Below are positions 32,484 to 42,897 of a stretch of DNA of 64,000 bases, one piece after another. Under the pieces are notes generated by a model. It was not told where the DNA came from. It saw only the letters and a program-made list of their open reading frames with translations, and searched no databases. The stretch lies in contig JAJEKV010000012.1 in assembly GCA_021234155.1 (NCBI GenBank), positions 7,051,650-7,115,649 of the forward strand, read 5' to 3'. The DNA comes from Isoetes taiwanensis (taxonomy: Eukaryota > Streptophyta > Lycopodiopsida > Isoetales > Isoetaceae). The first letter of the stretch is position 1, and each line of letters starts with the position of its first letter. The position numbers and the translations under genes were made by a program.

Positions 32484-32776
32484 TTTATTCAAACATGAGT
32501 ACAGAGATCTATTTGATATTCCATCAGATCAGAAAATCCACTTCCCTGCTTTTTAAGTGGCTCAAGAAGCATATTGAACTGGAAAGAAAGGATCTACATT
32601 TGGTCTGTGGGTAACGAGCATTTTCTGTTGTAAAATCGTTGCTTTATCAGCATGCTATTCATAGTAGAATAATCCTTTTGCCATATTTTGCTCATGTCTG
32701 CATCTTTCACATCTTTGTAACTACTGCTTGTAGAGATTTTTTTTATATACAACTGATAGGTTGATTTCTTTTACAG

Positions 32777-33082
32777 GTGGAAGTCAATGAGAAGCTTCTG
32801 ACAGCATTGGAACATATGCCTAATTCGAAACATAAGATTGTGTGCATGGTGGCACTTGGGAAGGACAAAGTTGGTGATATCAGCAAGTCCATACAAGCAT
32901 TCTGCAGGAATTTCAATAATCAGCAAAAGAATGCTTTTCCTAAAATGTCCAAACTAACTGGGCACGAACTACACAAGCGCTTTGCATTGTTGTGCGTGAA
33001 GCTGAAGGTGGTTCAAATATCCAGAGAGGGTTGGAGGACACAAAAGTTTGATAGGACTACTGTCACATTCCAGCAGAATTAG
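32777..33082 (+). CDS. Terminal exon of an unidentified gene
   Basis: The exon follows a TTTTACAG acceptor (32776) and runs 101 codons to TAG near 33082. The text is well balanced and coding-like ('NEKLLTALEHMPNSKHKIVCMVALGKDKVG'-type, split by spacing), Lys-rich, with no membrane segment. The usable start is GTG at the splice site, so this is an exon and not a complete gene. I do not recognise the family. Confidence 0.45.
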   Translation: MEVNEKLLTALEHMPNSKHKIVCMVALGKDKVGDISKSIQAFCRNFNNQQKNAFPKMSKLTGHELHKRFALLCVKLKVVQISREGWRTQKFDRTTVTFQQN

Positions 33083-33765
33083 ATAGAATCAATGCTAATT
33101 ATTGTAATGAGTATGAGACATGAGCATTCTACTTCATGCGTGATTTTTTTGTTTGTGAACAAATTCTGATTATTATTGTAATGAGAATAGATAAAACTTT
33201 ATGCTTGATGTTCTTAAATTGTGAATCAATTGCCTCTAGAGTTTCTACTTTTCTAGATTTGTAACAGCATCATCAGCCAAATCACATATGCTGAAACCAC
33301 ATCCAAAAACCAATTCCGTCAAAATCACGCATTTTATTAAAGCTTGTATGCATATTTTTGAAATAAAAAGATGTAATGGTTTTTATTAGAACTAATGGAA
33401 ATCCATTACTTTTCACAGGAAAGCTATGCATTGTTTAATATAATTACATTACATATTTGGTCATAACAAAGCGTAATGGTTTATAGTATGGACAATGGTA
33501 GGTCTTAGGCAAAAATATATGCTAATTGGTTGGGTAAAGAGACACGAAATAATGCATCACTTTGAAACCTTTTTTTCCTCAAAATGACACTGGTTTTTAT
33601 TTTCTTCGTGTATCTATATATCTTTATCATTGTTTTTATGTACGGTTCATAACTACCTCTATGATCACACGAATATGCAAAAGAGGCATAAGCCTGGGTT
33701 GGTTAGTTGCAAATTCCATAAATGATTTCTTTTTTATACTAAATAGAGATTGCATAACATAAGAT
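33083..33765. other. AT-rich spacer
   Basis: No gene or element was recognised. Confidence 0.5.
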
Positions 33766-34560
33766 ATTGGTTTGCTTCAAACACAAGATATGTTTAAAGT
33801 CTCAAAGTCGTCATCTATTTTGATGAAAAATTTGTTTACTATTTTGGTAATTAACTTGAACCATCTATTCCATAGAAAGATAGATAGATAGCAAGATAGA
33901 ACAACCATGGTTTCATTGAGCAACCACCATACGCTCCAAATTCCATAAAGTGATTGGTTTACAAATGAGATGTCTTAGCTTCTTCACTAAACTAAGATCA
34001 ATTCTTTACCTAAAATATAATTGAGTTGCCTCCAAAACAAAGTACTCTAAAGATATGAAGCCACCACTAGATCATATTGTATAAAACATTGGTTTGCTTC
34101 GAGCACAAGATATGTTTAAAGGCACAAAACCACGTCTGTTTTGATGGAAAGCTTGTTCTTTATTCTGATAATAAACTTGAACCATTTATCTCATAGAACA
34201 ATAATGGTTTCACTCGACAACTACCATGAATTGCAGATTCCTTAAAGCTAAAGCTATTATTGGTCTGCAAATGAAATGTCTTAATTTCTTTACTAAACTA
34301 ACATCAATTGTTTAATCCAAAATATGATTAGTTTGTTTCCAACACAAAGGGCTACGAAGATACAAGCCACTACTGATTTGATGGATAAACTGTTAAACTT
34401 ATACTGAGAAACTCGAAGCCATTATTCTATGCAATAATAATGGTTCATGTGACAATATATTCATGACCTTGACTAAGATACCACTATGAGTTGCACAATT
34501 CTTTAAGGCTAAAACCATTAGTGATTTATAACAAATACTATTGATTGGCCCACATGTCAC
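33766..34560 (+). repeat. Three imperfect tandem copies of a ~240-320-bp AT-rich unit
   Basis: 'TTGGTTTGCTTC(A/G)A(A/G)CACAA' occurs at 33767 and 34089, and a diverged version ('TTAGTTTGTTTCCAACACAA') at 34327. The units share 'CTTGAACCAT(C/T)TAT', 'AAT(G/A)GTTTCA' and 'ACTAAACTAA(G/C)ATCAATT' in the same order. No coding content is seen. Confidence 0.7.
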
Positions 34561-35707
34561 ATAGCATCAAATAAGAAAAGAACCATAGCGAGAAACTATA
34601 GCAACAAATCATAGTAAAAAACTCTAGATATTTACGATATGGATATACCATGTTAAAAAACCTTAAATACAAACCACACTATTTAACTGCCTACGGTTAT
34701 TCAACACATTAACCCACTTAGTAACATTAGTTTATTTTAGTGGTTTAATACAAAAAGTAATTCATAAAACTGATAATAGTGTTTGTTTGGGCGCCTTGTG
34801 AATGGCCTCTACTAGTATGGTAGGGAATAATTACGTCAACATTTGACGACCTTTAATTCCTTTCTACTCTTCAAAGAACCACACACTGGGGCAAGAGGCA
34901 GCAAATAGCATATACAGAAACAACAAAAGCGAGCAAAGAGCAATGAAGAACATGTGAAGCACAGTCCACCACTAAAAGTGAACCTGGACTACTGAGAAAG
35001 AGTAGGAACGGCGTGTATGCAAGAATCAATAGGAGAGATTATTATAGGAATGTAATAGCTACAAATGGGAGTCAATTGGCTCAAGGACAAATAGTTTATG
35101 GGCATACAATATACTTTTAACAACACAGCATGAGGATTACCAAATAGCAACTATTCTCGCAAAACTCTGTCTAAACTGATCCTTTTTACTGTGAATGTTA
35201 TTTTTAATAACAGGTTACATAGTACCAAAATGAAATGAACAGGATCAGCAAAGGAATAACGGTTGCTGGTAAATATTGCCTTTCATAAAAGTCCCTTTTT
35301 TTGTTGCATGTATGAAGCATGAATTCCCTGGTGTTACAACCAAACTAGACATGCCAAGACGAAGAAAAACTTGTATAGTAATGGTGAAAGGTGCTATTCA
35401 CCATATATCTATGCTTCTAGAACCCTTATATGCATGATCATTTTTATTAGCTCTGTATTACTATCTTGAGAGCTGCTAGGTCATGCAGGCAGTCAATTTG
35501 GTGTCAGAGCCTTTTTGAGAAAAGCCCCATATGCAATATGCATTGTCTGCCTTGATTTCTATGCCATAATTTTCTTAAGAGAAAGTCTTAAAGTGAAAAT
35601 CGACCCCAAAGGTCTCCAGATCGAGCCAATCCCACATCTACTCCGCCCAATTTCTCCTTAAGAAACCACAACAAAAAAGCAGCATTTTCTCAAGTAAGAC
35701 AATCAAC
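34561..35707. other. AT-rich spacer
   Basis: No gene or element was recognised. Confidence 0.5.
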
Positions 35708-35800
35708 ATGGAAGCTATGTTTAAAACAGAGAGGCTAAAGGGAAAGGCCACCGGATCTGGCTACGGCGACAGAGCCGAGATTGCTTGCAGAGCAAGAAAT
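35708..35800 (+). CDS. Candidate first exon of an unidentified small gene
   Basis: ATG at 35708 opens 31 codons ('MEAMFKTERLKGKATGSGY'...) that end in a consensus donor AAT|GTAAGT at 35800. GC content is higher than in the surroundings, as in a real exon. A possible 3' part at 36298-36387 is basic ('GTKARKKKNSSTKIVPKGG'), but no acceptor was confirmed. The family is unknown. Confidence 0.35.
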
Positions 35801-36396
35801 GTAAGTTGTACTATGACGTCATTTTTTTTTCTTTTCTTAATTTCGAGTTATTATTTTTTAGGGACACGTGTCCCTCAAGTATTTTCCTGACGAAAAAATA
35901 TTAGCTCAAACAAAAAATACCACTGCCTTATATATGTTTAGATATGGTATATGAAAACACAACCCAAGATATTTCCAACTTGTTTTAGGAGTAAAAAAAC
36001 AAAAAACCTTCATAGACCATACTTACCCATATTGAGTTTAGCTTGTTCCTAACAAGCTAAAACTCAAAACAAAGTTTTCAAGTGTAATGTTACTACTAAT
36101 GCTGAAGTTTTTTCTAGATTGGAAACCAGATATTCAGAGTAATGAATCCAACAAAAGCGAAAATATTTATGCAACATTTCGGGCACTTATAGTTTGAAAA
36201 TATGATACTCGATACTACATATAACTTATCAGTAGGATTCAGACAAAGAGACATCGACTTAGCAATTCAGCATAGCATTCTATCATTATATAAAACTGCT
36301 TACAACGATGGCACCGTGGCCGGGACTAAAGCCAGGAAAAAGAAGAACAGTAGCACAAAAATTGTTCCAAAGGGTGGTTCTAGTTAGAAGAACTAT

Positions 36397-37221
36397 TTAG
36401 CTCTGATCATATTCAGACAAAACGATTTTGTTAAATGTGTCAATAAGCTCTTTCTCTTCAGGATACTGGCGAATCGCATCCTCAAGGATTGAGCGTGCTA
36501 TTTTATATTCTCTGAGTTGAGCAAGGGCTCTAGCTTTGCGGTGCAAGCTCTTGAGATGAGATGGGTCAATGTGAAGGGCCCTATTTGCATCCTCCAATGC
36601 TCTGCCGAAGGAGCCCATTTTCATCCAAGCCTCGGATCTGTTGGACAGACAAGCGACCATGATTTGTTTGTGCTGCGAAATTTTGCAAGCTTCAAGGCAC
36701 AACGTATACTGCTTAATAGCAGCCTCCCAGTCTTGAGCCTGGAATAGCCGATTTCCCTCCTCCTTCAGTAAACGAGGATGGACTTTTGTCGGAAACTTAT
36801 CCACCCTTTCTATTTCCGTTGGATCGATCACAAATAAAGCCTGGCTTCCGTCACCACAGGTTTTCAAATATGGTTCTTTTACAGCAACCTTGAGACCCTT
36901 TGGAAACATACTCCCCATTTCTGAGCGTTTCACATCGCATATTATAATCCGGCTTGCTTTCCCTTGCATGTCTTCCACTATCGTTTGGACAGGACCGTTT
37001 TTGAAAGGGCTAACACGAAGCGTACCGAACAGAACTCGATTTTTATGGACGTTGTCGGTTTCAAGTTGGGACAGAGTTATTGGAAGAAGGTTGGACAGAT
37101 CTGGAATTCTAGACACAACCGCTTCCTCCACAAAAGCCTTCTGCATGCATTCATGAAGAAAAATGAGGCGCTCCGTATCGAAGGCCATTGATGCCATCAT
37201 ATTGTCCAACCAGAACGCCAT
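36397..37221 (-). CDS. TPR protein related to the N-terminal half of TPR-SET proteins (paralogue 1)
   Basis: A single-exon ORF of 274 codons. Residues about 45-135 form a conserved beta-rich domain with 'HKNRVLFGTLRVSPF', 'TIVEDMQGKA' and 'GLKVAVKEPYLK', which resembles the module before the TPRs in plant and fungal TPR-SET/SMYD-like proteins. Residues about 150-265 hold three tetratricopeptide repeats ('EEGNRLFQAQDWEAAIKQY', 'CLSNRSEAWMKMGSFGRALE', 'HRKARALAQLREYKIA'). There is no SET domain. It probably acts as a cytosolic co-chaperone or scaffold; the partner is unknown. It is divergent from its paralogue at 41520-42359. Confidence 0.85.
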   Translation of the reverse strand: MAFWLDNMMASMAFDTERLIFLHECMQKAFVEEAVVSRIPDLSNLLPITLSQLETDNVHKNRVLFGTLRVSPFKNGPVQTIVEDMQGKASRIIICDVKRSEMGSMFPKGLKVAVKEPYLKTCGDGSQALFVIDPTEIERVDKFPTKVHPRLLKEEGNRLFQAQDWEAAIKQYTLCLEACKISQHKQIMVACLSNRSEAWMKMGSFGRALEDANRALHIDPSHLKSLHRKARALAQLREYKIARSILEDAIRQYPEEKELIDTFNKIVLSEYDQS

Positions 37222-38150
37222 CGCTTTCGTAGTTCAAAGCAGCTTCTGCTCTGCACTCTGTAGAACGAACACTTAAACATCGGCCTTAAGCTTTATCTGA
37301 GGACATCTTTCGCATTTACTGCTGTAAGATTCTGATATTATGCGTATCTCTTAAACCCTAGTCCTACGTTCTAAGGATCCAACCGTTATCCACCGTTGGA
37401 TCAGAGAGAGTTATTTTCCAGAACCTTCCGAATATTCCTTTTATTAGAATATTCGAATGATTACTGTAATAACGCTTCGAATATTCTTTTACAGAGAATA
37501 TTTTGCTCTTCAGCGCATAGCTCTGCTTCGGCATGACTCTTCTGGCGCTTCCGGCATAGATCTGCTTCGGCATTGTGACTCTGTTTTGACATGGTTGCTT
37601 CGACAAACTGATCTATGGACTAGTAGGTAGTATTGGAGAAATCGCAGTTGCTTCATACAAATTTCAATTCCGGCAGGTATACACAAGCCATTTGGATTTC
37701 TCAAGCTGAATTTGTTGCAGAGCTCAGCTATGGCAAACGGCTTATGGCAAATATGGTTGCAGAGCAAGCAGGTTATGGCAAATATGGCTGTTATGGCGTG
37801 CAAAATCATATGTCCGGCGAAGCAGACCCTGCTTACGAACTTTTCACGAGCAAATTGAGCATAGCAGGAACGCGAATCAGGAGGCAAGCGACGGATTAAG
37901 GGTAGAAGCTCTGCATATGCGCTTACCACTTCCGTCATCATATTCTCTCAACCTTTCCTTTACTTGCTCCAGACTCAGCTATGGCAGATTGGTGACTCTT
38001 GGAAGGAACTACGAAATGTTATTTGTGAATACGAAGATATTTTCTTCTCAGAGGCTGTCACAAAGGCTGTTTAATCCATCTCCATTCATTCACAGGTAGC
38101 GCAGCTTAAGCTGGCTATGGAGAACCTGCTCGGACTAGGGTTTAAGGGAG
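37222..38150. other. Upstream region of the TPR gene
   Basis: Contains clusters of 'GAATATTC' (37427-37495) and a 'CT(C/T)TGCTTCGGCAT' direct repeat (37519-37575). No gene was recognised. Confidence 0.4.
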
Positions 38151-38153
38151 GCC

Positions 38154-38245
38154 AACCCTCCCCTGTCGTGGATCATGGCAATATAACCCTCTCGGCCTCC
38201 CGGCCTCGAGGGTTATTTGCCATAATCCACTCGAGGGGAGGGTTA
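38154..38245. repeat. 92-bp near-perfect inverted repeat (hairpin/MITE-like)
   Basis: Left arm 38154-38195 and right arm 38202-38245 are complementary with few mismatches, leaving a loop of about 6 bp. The arm begins AACCCTCCCCT and contains GTGGATCATGGCAA, mirrored by TTGCCATAATCCAC. It would fold into a long stem in RNA or single-stranded DNA. Confidence 0.9.
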
Positions 38246-41120
38246 TCCTCCTCTTCAATATTCATTATCGAGGGCTCATTAAAATCAGCACTTTCTAGAT
38301 GGGAAATCAGATATCTAGGCCTAGACTAGTGGATCTTTCAATAACAAGGAAAAACTAAAATATGAAGCTCTTTTTAGGTTGCCCCAAGGGCAAAGCCTAG
38401 GCCAAGTCGTGAGGCTTGAAGCACATGCTTGAAATATCCCTAATGTAAGGCATAGATTAGTGTGGAGGATGGAATATGAAGTGAATATGCCATTTCGAGG
38501 GCCGAAAATAATAGCAAAAAGAAAAAAAAAATGCTATTTTTGCATTTACTTTTGTTCATCCAAAGAGGACGTGAACTAAGAGATTGCATGCATTGATCGA
38601 TTGAAGTTTCCCATCGTCATCCTAGGCTTCCTGTGGGTCGAGAAAGACAGAGATATGAAATACGTGAGCATGCTTTGAATCATCCCTGTTTGGGTCCCTT
38701 TCGGCCAAATCCGACAGCTCTAATCGGCCCAACGACAGAGATTTGGCTGAAAAATTGGTAGTTTTATTCCTATTTCTAACATCTACAAGAATTGCTAAAG
38801 CTTTTGAGCCTGATTCTGAAGGTCTGGGTTGAAATTCGAAGAAGATTTAGAGATTTTTGTGGTCTTGAAAAGGAGATTGTTGTAGAATGTATGCCAATCC
38901 TTTCAAATGAGTTATCTGTAGTAAGGGAAGATGTCCATCGAAGGTGCGCTTAAAACCATTTGATCTTTTTTAAACTGCAACAATCATCAAAACATGCCCT
39001 GATTGTCTAGATTTATGATCTAATACCTACAATATCATATTCTAAAATCAGAAATAAAAATTTATGTGTCTTCAATCTTGGCAGAAACTTGAGGGGGTCC
39101 TTTGCCCTTACTAGTGAGCCATGTTCCTAAATGGTGATCGTTTTAATGGAACATACCAATGACATCCTTGGTGTCCACCAATGTCTTTAATGGAGCCACT
39201 TCCAAATCCAAATGGTGCAGTCCCTGATTACCTACAAATTTTGATGGTGCATGTCAAGTTTTATATTGTGCACTAATAAGTTTCAATGCTGCATGAAACG
39301 AACCTAAATGGTGATTCCAAAGGACATTATTTGATCAAGAATAAGACTTTATAGGTGCTGCTATTATTGCTCCTTTCAGTTAAATCTGCTGCAAAAAATT
39401 TTAAGCAAAATGGAGTTGAAGGATTTTGTAACGAACTAATACTGAGATGGGAAAATACATACTGGTATGTATATGATATTTATACAGGAAGTCTATAAAT
39501 ACTAAATTGTAGAGGATTTGAAGTTTTTTTTTTTTTGTTTGGGAAAAAACCCTTTTTTTTTACAACAAACTCTTATTCTATATTCCAGAAGAAGTACACA
39601 CATAGATACAGAGACAGGAATAAAATCTTAGCAGACAAAGATAATCCACTGAGTGCAGCCACTGAGTGCAGACGAAGATAATCTCGTTGTTTCAAGGTCA
39701 GGGAGTTTGTCCCTTAAAAATCCGCCCACTTCTCTTAAAGTCCAGTAATCTAAAAAACAATTCGACAATTTTCCGACAAGAGAATAAAGAATTTCTGGTA
39801 AATTATCTTCTGCAATTGTTGAAAGGGGCAGGTAATAAGATTGTGGATGGTCTTAACATGTATGAGTATGCCAAAATTGCACAATGCTTATGTCAGCATA
39901 TGTGGTTTGAGTTTTCAATGGTGTAGTTTTTTTCTGTCGTTTTTTTCTTCGTGGGAGCACTTGGTTGGATTTTTTTCCCCTTCTATGGAAGAATGGGCGC
40001 GTGCCAGTGGCGCACATGGGCATGACAGATTCGTAGAGCGAAGCAGGGCTCTGCCGGATTTGCAGGGCAAAGCAAAGGGAAGCAGGCGGACATGGTCTTC
40101 CGTCTGATTTGCATGTTCAAGCAGAGTGATTTGTTGGCATTGCAGACGAATTAGGCCATTCTTCCAGATTTGTATGCTGAAGCAAGTGTATGAAGCAAGG
40201 CGAGTGCCTTGGATCCTTCATATCCTGCTTTTCTTTCGTCGTCCTGCTTTTGGTTATGCTCTGTTTGAATTCTTTACGGCAAATGCAGGAGTTTCGACAG
40301 GCTTAAATTTGGGCTCTTTTAGCAGATTGCTAGGCTGGGTTTGAGAGCCATGTTCCACTGTAAACCGTTTCTTTCTTTGTTTCTGGCAGCATTGCTGTGT
40401 TTCATATCATTGTCAAGTTTAATGCAACGACTTTAGTTGTAGTATTTGATTCAGAAATATGTATATTGTGGAATCGATTTAACTCGATGGGGTTCAAATC
40501 CCCATTCAAATCTGTCTTACTCTAGGCCAAGGGTTAGTTTCTATAATTGACTGCATTGTTGACTTCATCCTATGGTTTCTAAATCATAGGGTGACATGGA
40601 AAAGCTGGTTTGACCCCATCTTGTTTGGATCTACGGTTGGGCTTTGAGAAGAGGGTATATTCTTTGGTATATTCTCTGGATCAGGGGTCCGGATGCAACA
40701 AGTACAGACTACAAAAACAACTAACATATATTTTTTCCTCTAACCTCAAATACCAAACAACATTTGTACTTGTTAGACATATTGGTATTTTAGAGTCCTG
40801 TGCATCTGGATGGTAGAGTAAGAAATAGGCTACTACTAGTACGATGTGATATTTATGGAGGTAGTGGGAACAAACTGGCACGACTTGCAGTCCATTATTA
40901 CGTAAATGTAAGGCATCTACAATTCTGCCTGGACTGCCAATGGCGTGATGCCATGTGGCAACAGTTCTTTCCAAGATTGTTAACCACATCTTGTCCACTG
41001 CGACAAAAAATTTTACGATGTCGTTCTATTGTGGCAAGAAATTTACCTGACGATTTAGCAGTTTTACCCCTGATTCTTTTGCTTGCCAATTTAACCCGTA
41101 GATACCTTACATTCACGTTG
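38246..41120. other. Spacer with transposon scraps
   Basis: A T run near 39527-39538 and a second near 39553-39562, followed by 'ACAACAAACTC', resemble the poly-A end of a minus-strand retroelement. A T-arm-like 'TGGGGTTCAAATCCCCA' lies at 40488-40504 without a matching A box. No gene was recognised. Confidence 0.4.
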
Positions 41121-41130
41121 CATGAATGAC

Positions 41131-41206
41131 CATCTGCCTTGAATTCCGATGAGAAAGCTGGCCGATGCATGCGGAGGCTTGCGTGACTCGCCGGAATTCA
41201 AGGCAG
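41131..41206. repeat. Inverted repeat with 15-bp perfect arms
   Basis: CTGCCTTGAATTCCG at about 41131-41146 is complementary to CGGAATTCAAGGCAG at about 41190-41206. The loop is about 45 bp. It lies 310 bp upstream of the TPR gene start. Confidence 0.8.
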
Positions 41207-41519
41207 AGGGGCATTCTTGTATACATACATACCTTGTATGATCCTTATACCTTGTATACAGACATAACTTGTATGATCCTTATTTAATGCGGGAAACATG
41301 CATAGATGTGATGTAATGGAAGGGTGCTGATATGGAGCGTCCACAATTAAATTCTGCAGTACGATATTAAACACGCAAGATCTTCTCATTTATGATTCAA
41401 TCCGTTAAGGCACTACTTATTGGAGACTGAGAAGGCTCTTTTGGCAACGGTGTGGTGGTGCGGCTTGCTCGTAGTACAGAAAGATGGGGTTCGATTTTAG
41501 TTCGTAGTTATTAAACATT

Positions 41520-42359
41520 ATGGCTTCGGAATTACAGGACAAGGAAAGCCTTGTTGCAATTCATGAGAAAGCCTTTGCGGAATTATGGAATGCTTCCCAA
41601 AGTGCCCCCCATATGATTTGTTTTACTGAGCCCTCTATTCCGACGCCTTTGGCCCCTCATCTGTCGCTCCTTCGTCCCGTCTCCCTTTCAGAGCTCCAGA
41701 TCGGCACCATCCACAAAAACCGAGTATTGTTTGGCACTCTGTGCGTCCATCCCTTCAAAGTGAACGCAGTCAATACAGTAATCGAAGATTTACAAGGTAA
41801 AGCATGCCGGGTTTTTATTTATAACGTTGAAGAATCAGACATGGCCACAAAATATCCCTGTGGTCTCAGGGTTGCTATCCGAGAACCCTTTTTCAAAATC
41901 GGGAGCGATGGCAGCTACATTTTGCGCGTTAACGAGCCTAGAAATATCGACACTGTTACTGAATTTCCAACCGAATTTGACCCCAGTTTTTTGAAGGCAG
42001 AGGGCAATCGGCTGTTTCGTGCTAAGAATTGGGACGATGCTGTGCATCATTATACGTTGTGCCTTGCATCTTGCAAATTGCCGCAGCACAGAGAAATTGT
42101 GTTGGCTTGTCTGTCAAACAGATCAGAAGCTTTGATCAGAATGCAGGCCTTTGGCAGAGCATTGGAGGACGCAAATAAAGCCCTTGAGATCGATCCTTTT
42201 CATTTGAAGAGCCTGTACCGAAAAGCCCGAGCCCTTGCCCAACTCAAACAATGCGACGTTGCTTGCAGGATTCTTGAGGATGCAATTACGCAATATCCTG
42301 GAGAAAAGCAGCTTGTGGATGCTTTAAAGCAGATCGTCTTATCCGACAAACAGACTTAA
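41520..42359 (+). CDS. TPR protein related to the N-terminal half of TPR-SET proteins (paralogue 2)
   Basis: A single-exon ORF of 279 codons, homologous to 36397-37221 along its whole length. It has the same N-terminal domain ('IHKNRVLFGTLCVHPF', 'TVIEDLQGKA', 'GLRVAIREPFFK') and three C-terminal TPRs ('AEGNRLFRAKNWDDAVHHY', 'CLSNRSEALIRMQAFGRALE', 'YRKARALAQLKQCDVA'). The two genes are divergently oriented and 4.3 kb apart, so they are an old local duplication with inversion. Both are uninterrupted, and their divergence is spread along the protein, so both look under selection. The partner is unknown; TPRs of this kind often bind chaperone C-termini. Confidence 0.87.
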   Translation: MASELQDKESLVAIHEKAFAELWNASQSAPHMICFTEPSIPTPLAPHLSLLRPVSLSELQIGTIHKNRVLFGTLCVHPFKVNAVNTVIEDLQGKACRVFIYNVEESDMATKYPCGLRVAIREPFFKIGSDGSYILRVNEPRNIDTVTEFPTEFDPSFLKAEGNRLFRAKNWDDAVHHYTLCLASCKLPQHREIVLACLSNRSEALIRMQAFGRALEDANKALEIDPFHLKSLYRKARALAQLKQCDVACRILEDAITQYPGEKQLVDALKQIVLSDKQT

Positions 42360-42561
42360 GTTTCAATCAGTAAAGCCAAATAACAATTTTGTGCATACTC
42401 CTTTAAGCAAATAGTAAGTTTTTTTGTACTTTACATATATGTCAAGGAATACGAGACTAATTATGTATGATTTTTTTATGTATGCAAATTTGTATGTTTG
42501 CTCTCTTTTACAGAGGGTTCTAGCTTTAGATTTTGAAGTAAGTTTTTTCCTTCTGTGATTC

Positions 42562-42897
42562 TTAGTTAGAGGGTTCTTCATATCCGTCTGATTCTGAAGC
42601 TCCTTTATTTGAAGCCTCTGTCGAATTCTTATCATTAATAGAAGATTTATCAGAAACTTTGTCCTTCTCAAATGCCTCAGGAACTTTAGAGGATACATTC
42701 TCAGCTTCGGCAGCTGAACTATATTCATGTCCAAATGATCTAAGGGACTCAACATGGTGCACCAGTATCGCATTAGGGAACAATAATTGTCTACTTTTAA
42801 GCTGAGCCCAGTTGAGGGAGGAGAAATGCTGTTTATTATTTCTAGCAAAGGAAAAGGAATTGTTCGATCTTACCACCAATAGTCGTTTGGCATTCAT
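42562..42897 (-). CDS. Small protein with mitochondrial-type presequence (possible N-terminal exon)
   Basis: A 111-codon ORF starts 'MNAKRLLVVRSNNSFSFARN', a basic, acid-free leader of mitochondrial type. It ends in a Ser/Asp/Glu/Lys-rich low-complexity part ('DKSSINDKNSTEAS'). This composition resembles the N-terminus of plant mitochondrial GrpE-like proteins, but the conserved GrpE domain is not present in the window. It may be a first exon or a truncated gene. It is convergent with TPR paralogue 2, ending about 200 bp from it. Confidence 0.35.
   Translation of the reverse strand: MNAKRLLVVRSNNSFSFARNNKQHFSSLNWAQLKSRQLLFPNAILVHHVESLRSFGHEYSSAAEAENVSSKVPEAFEKDKVSDKSSINDKNSTEASNKGASESDGYEEPSN

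Noticed and set aside
40488-40504. tRNA T-arm-like sequence TGGGGTTCAAATCCCCA
   Set aside because: No A box, anticodon arm or acceptor stem is found upstream, so it is at most a SINE scrap.
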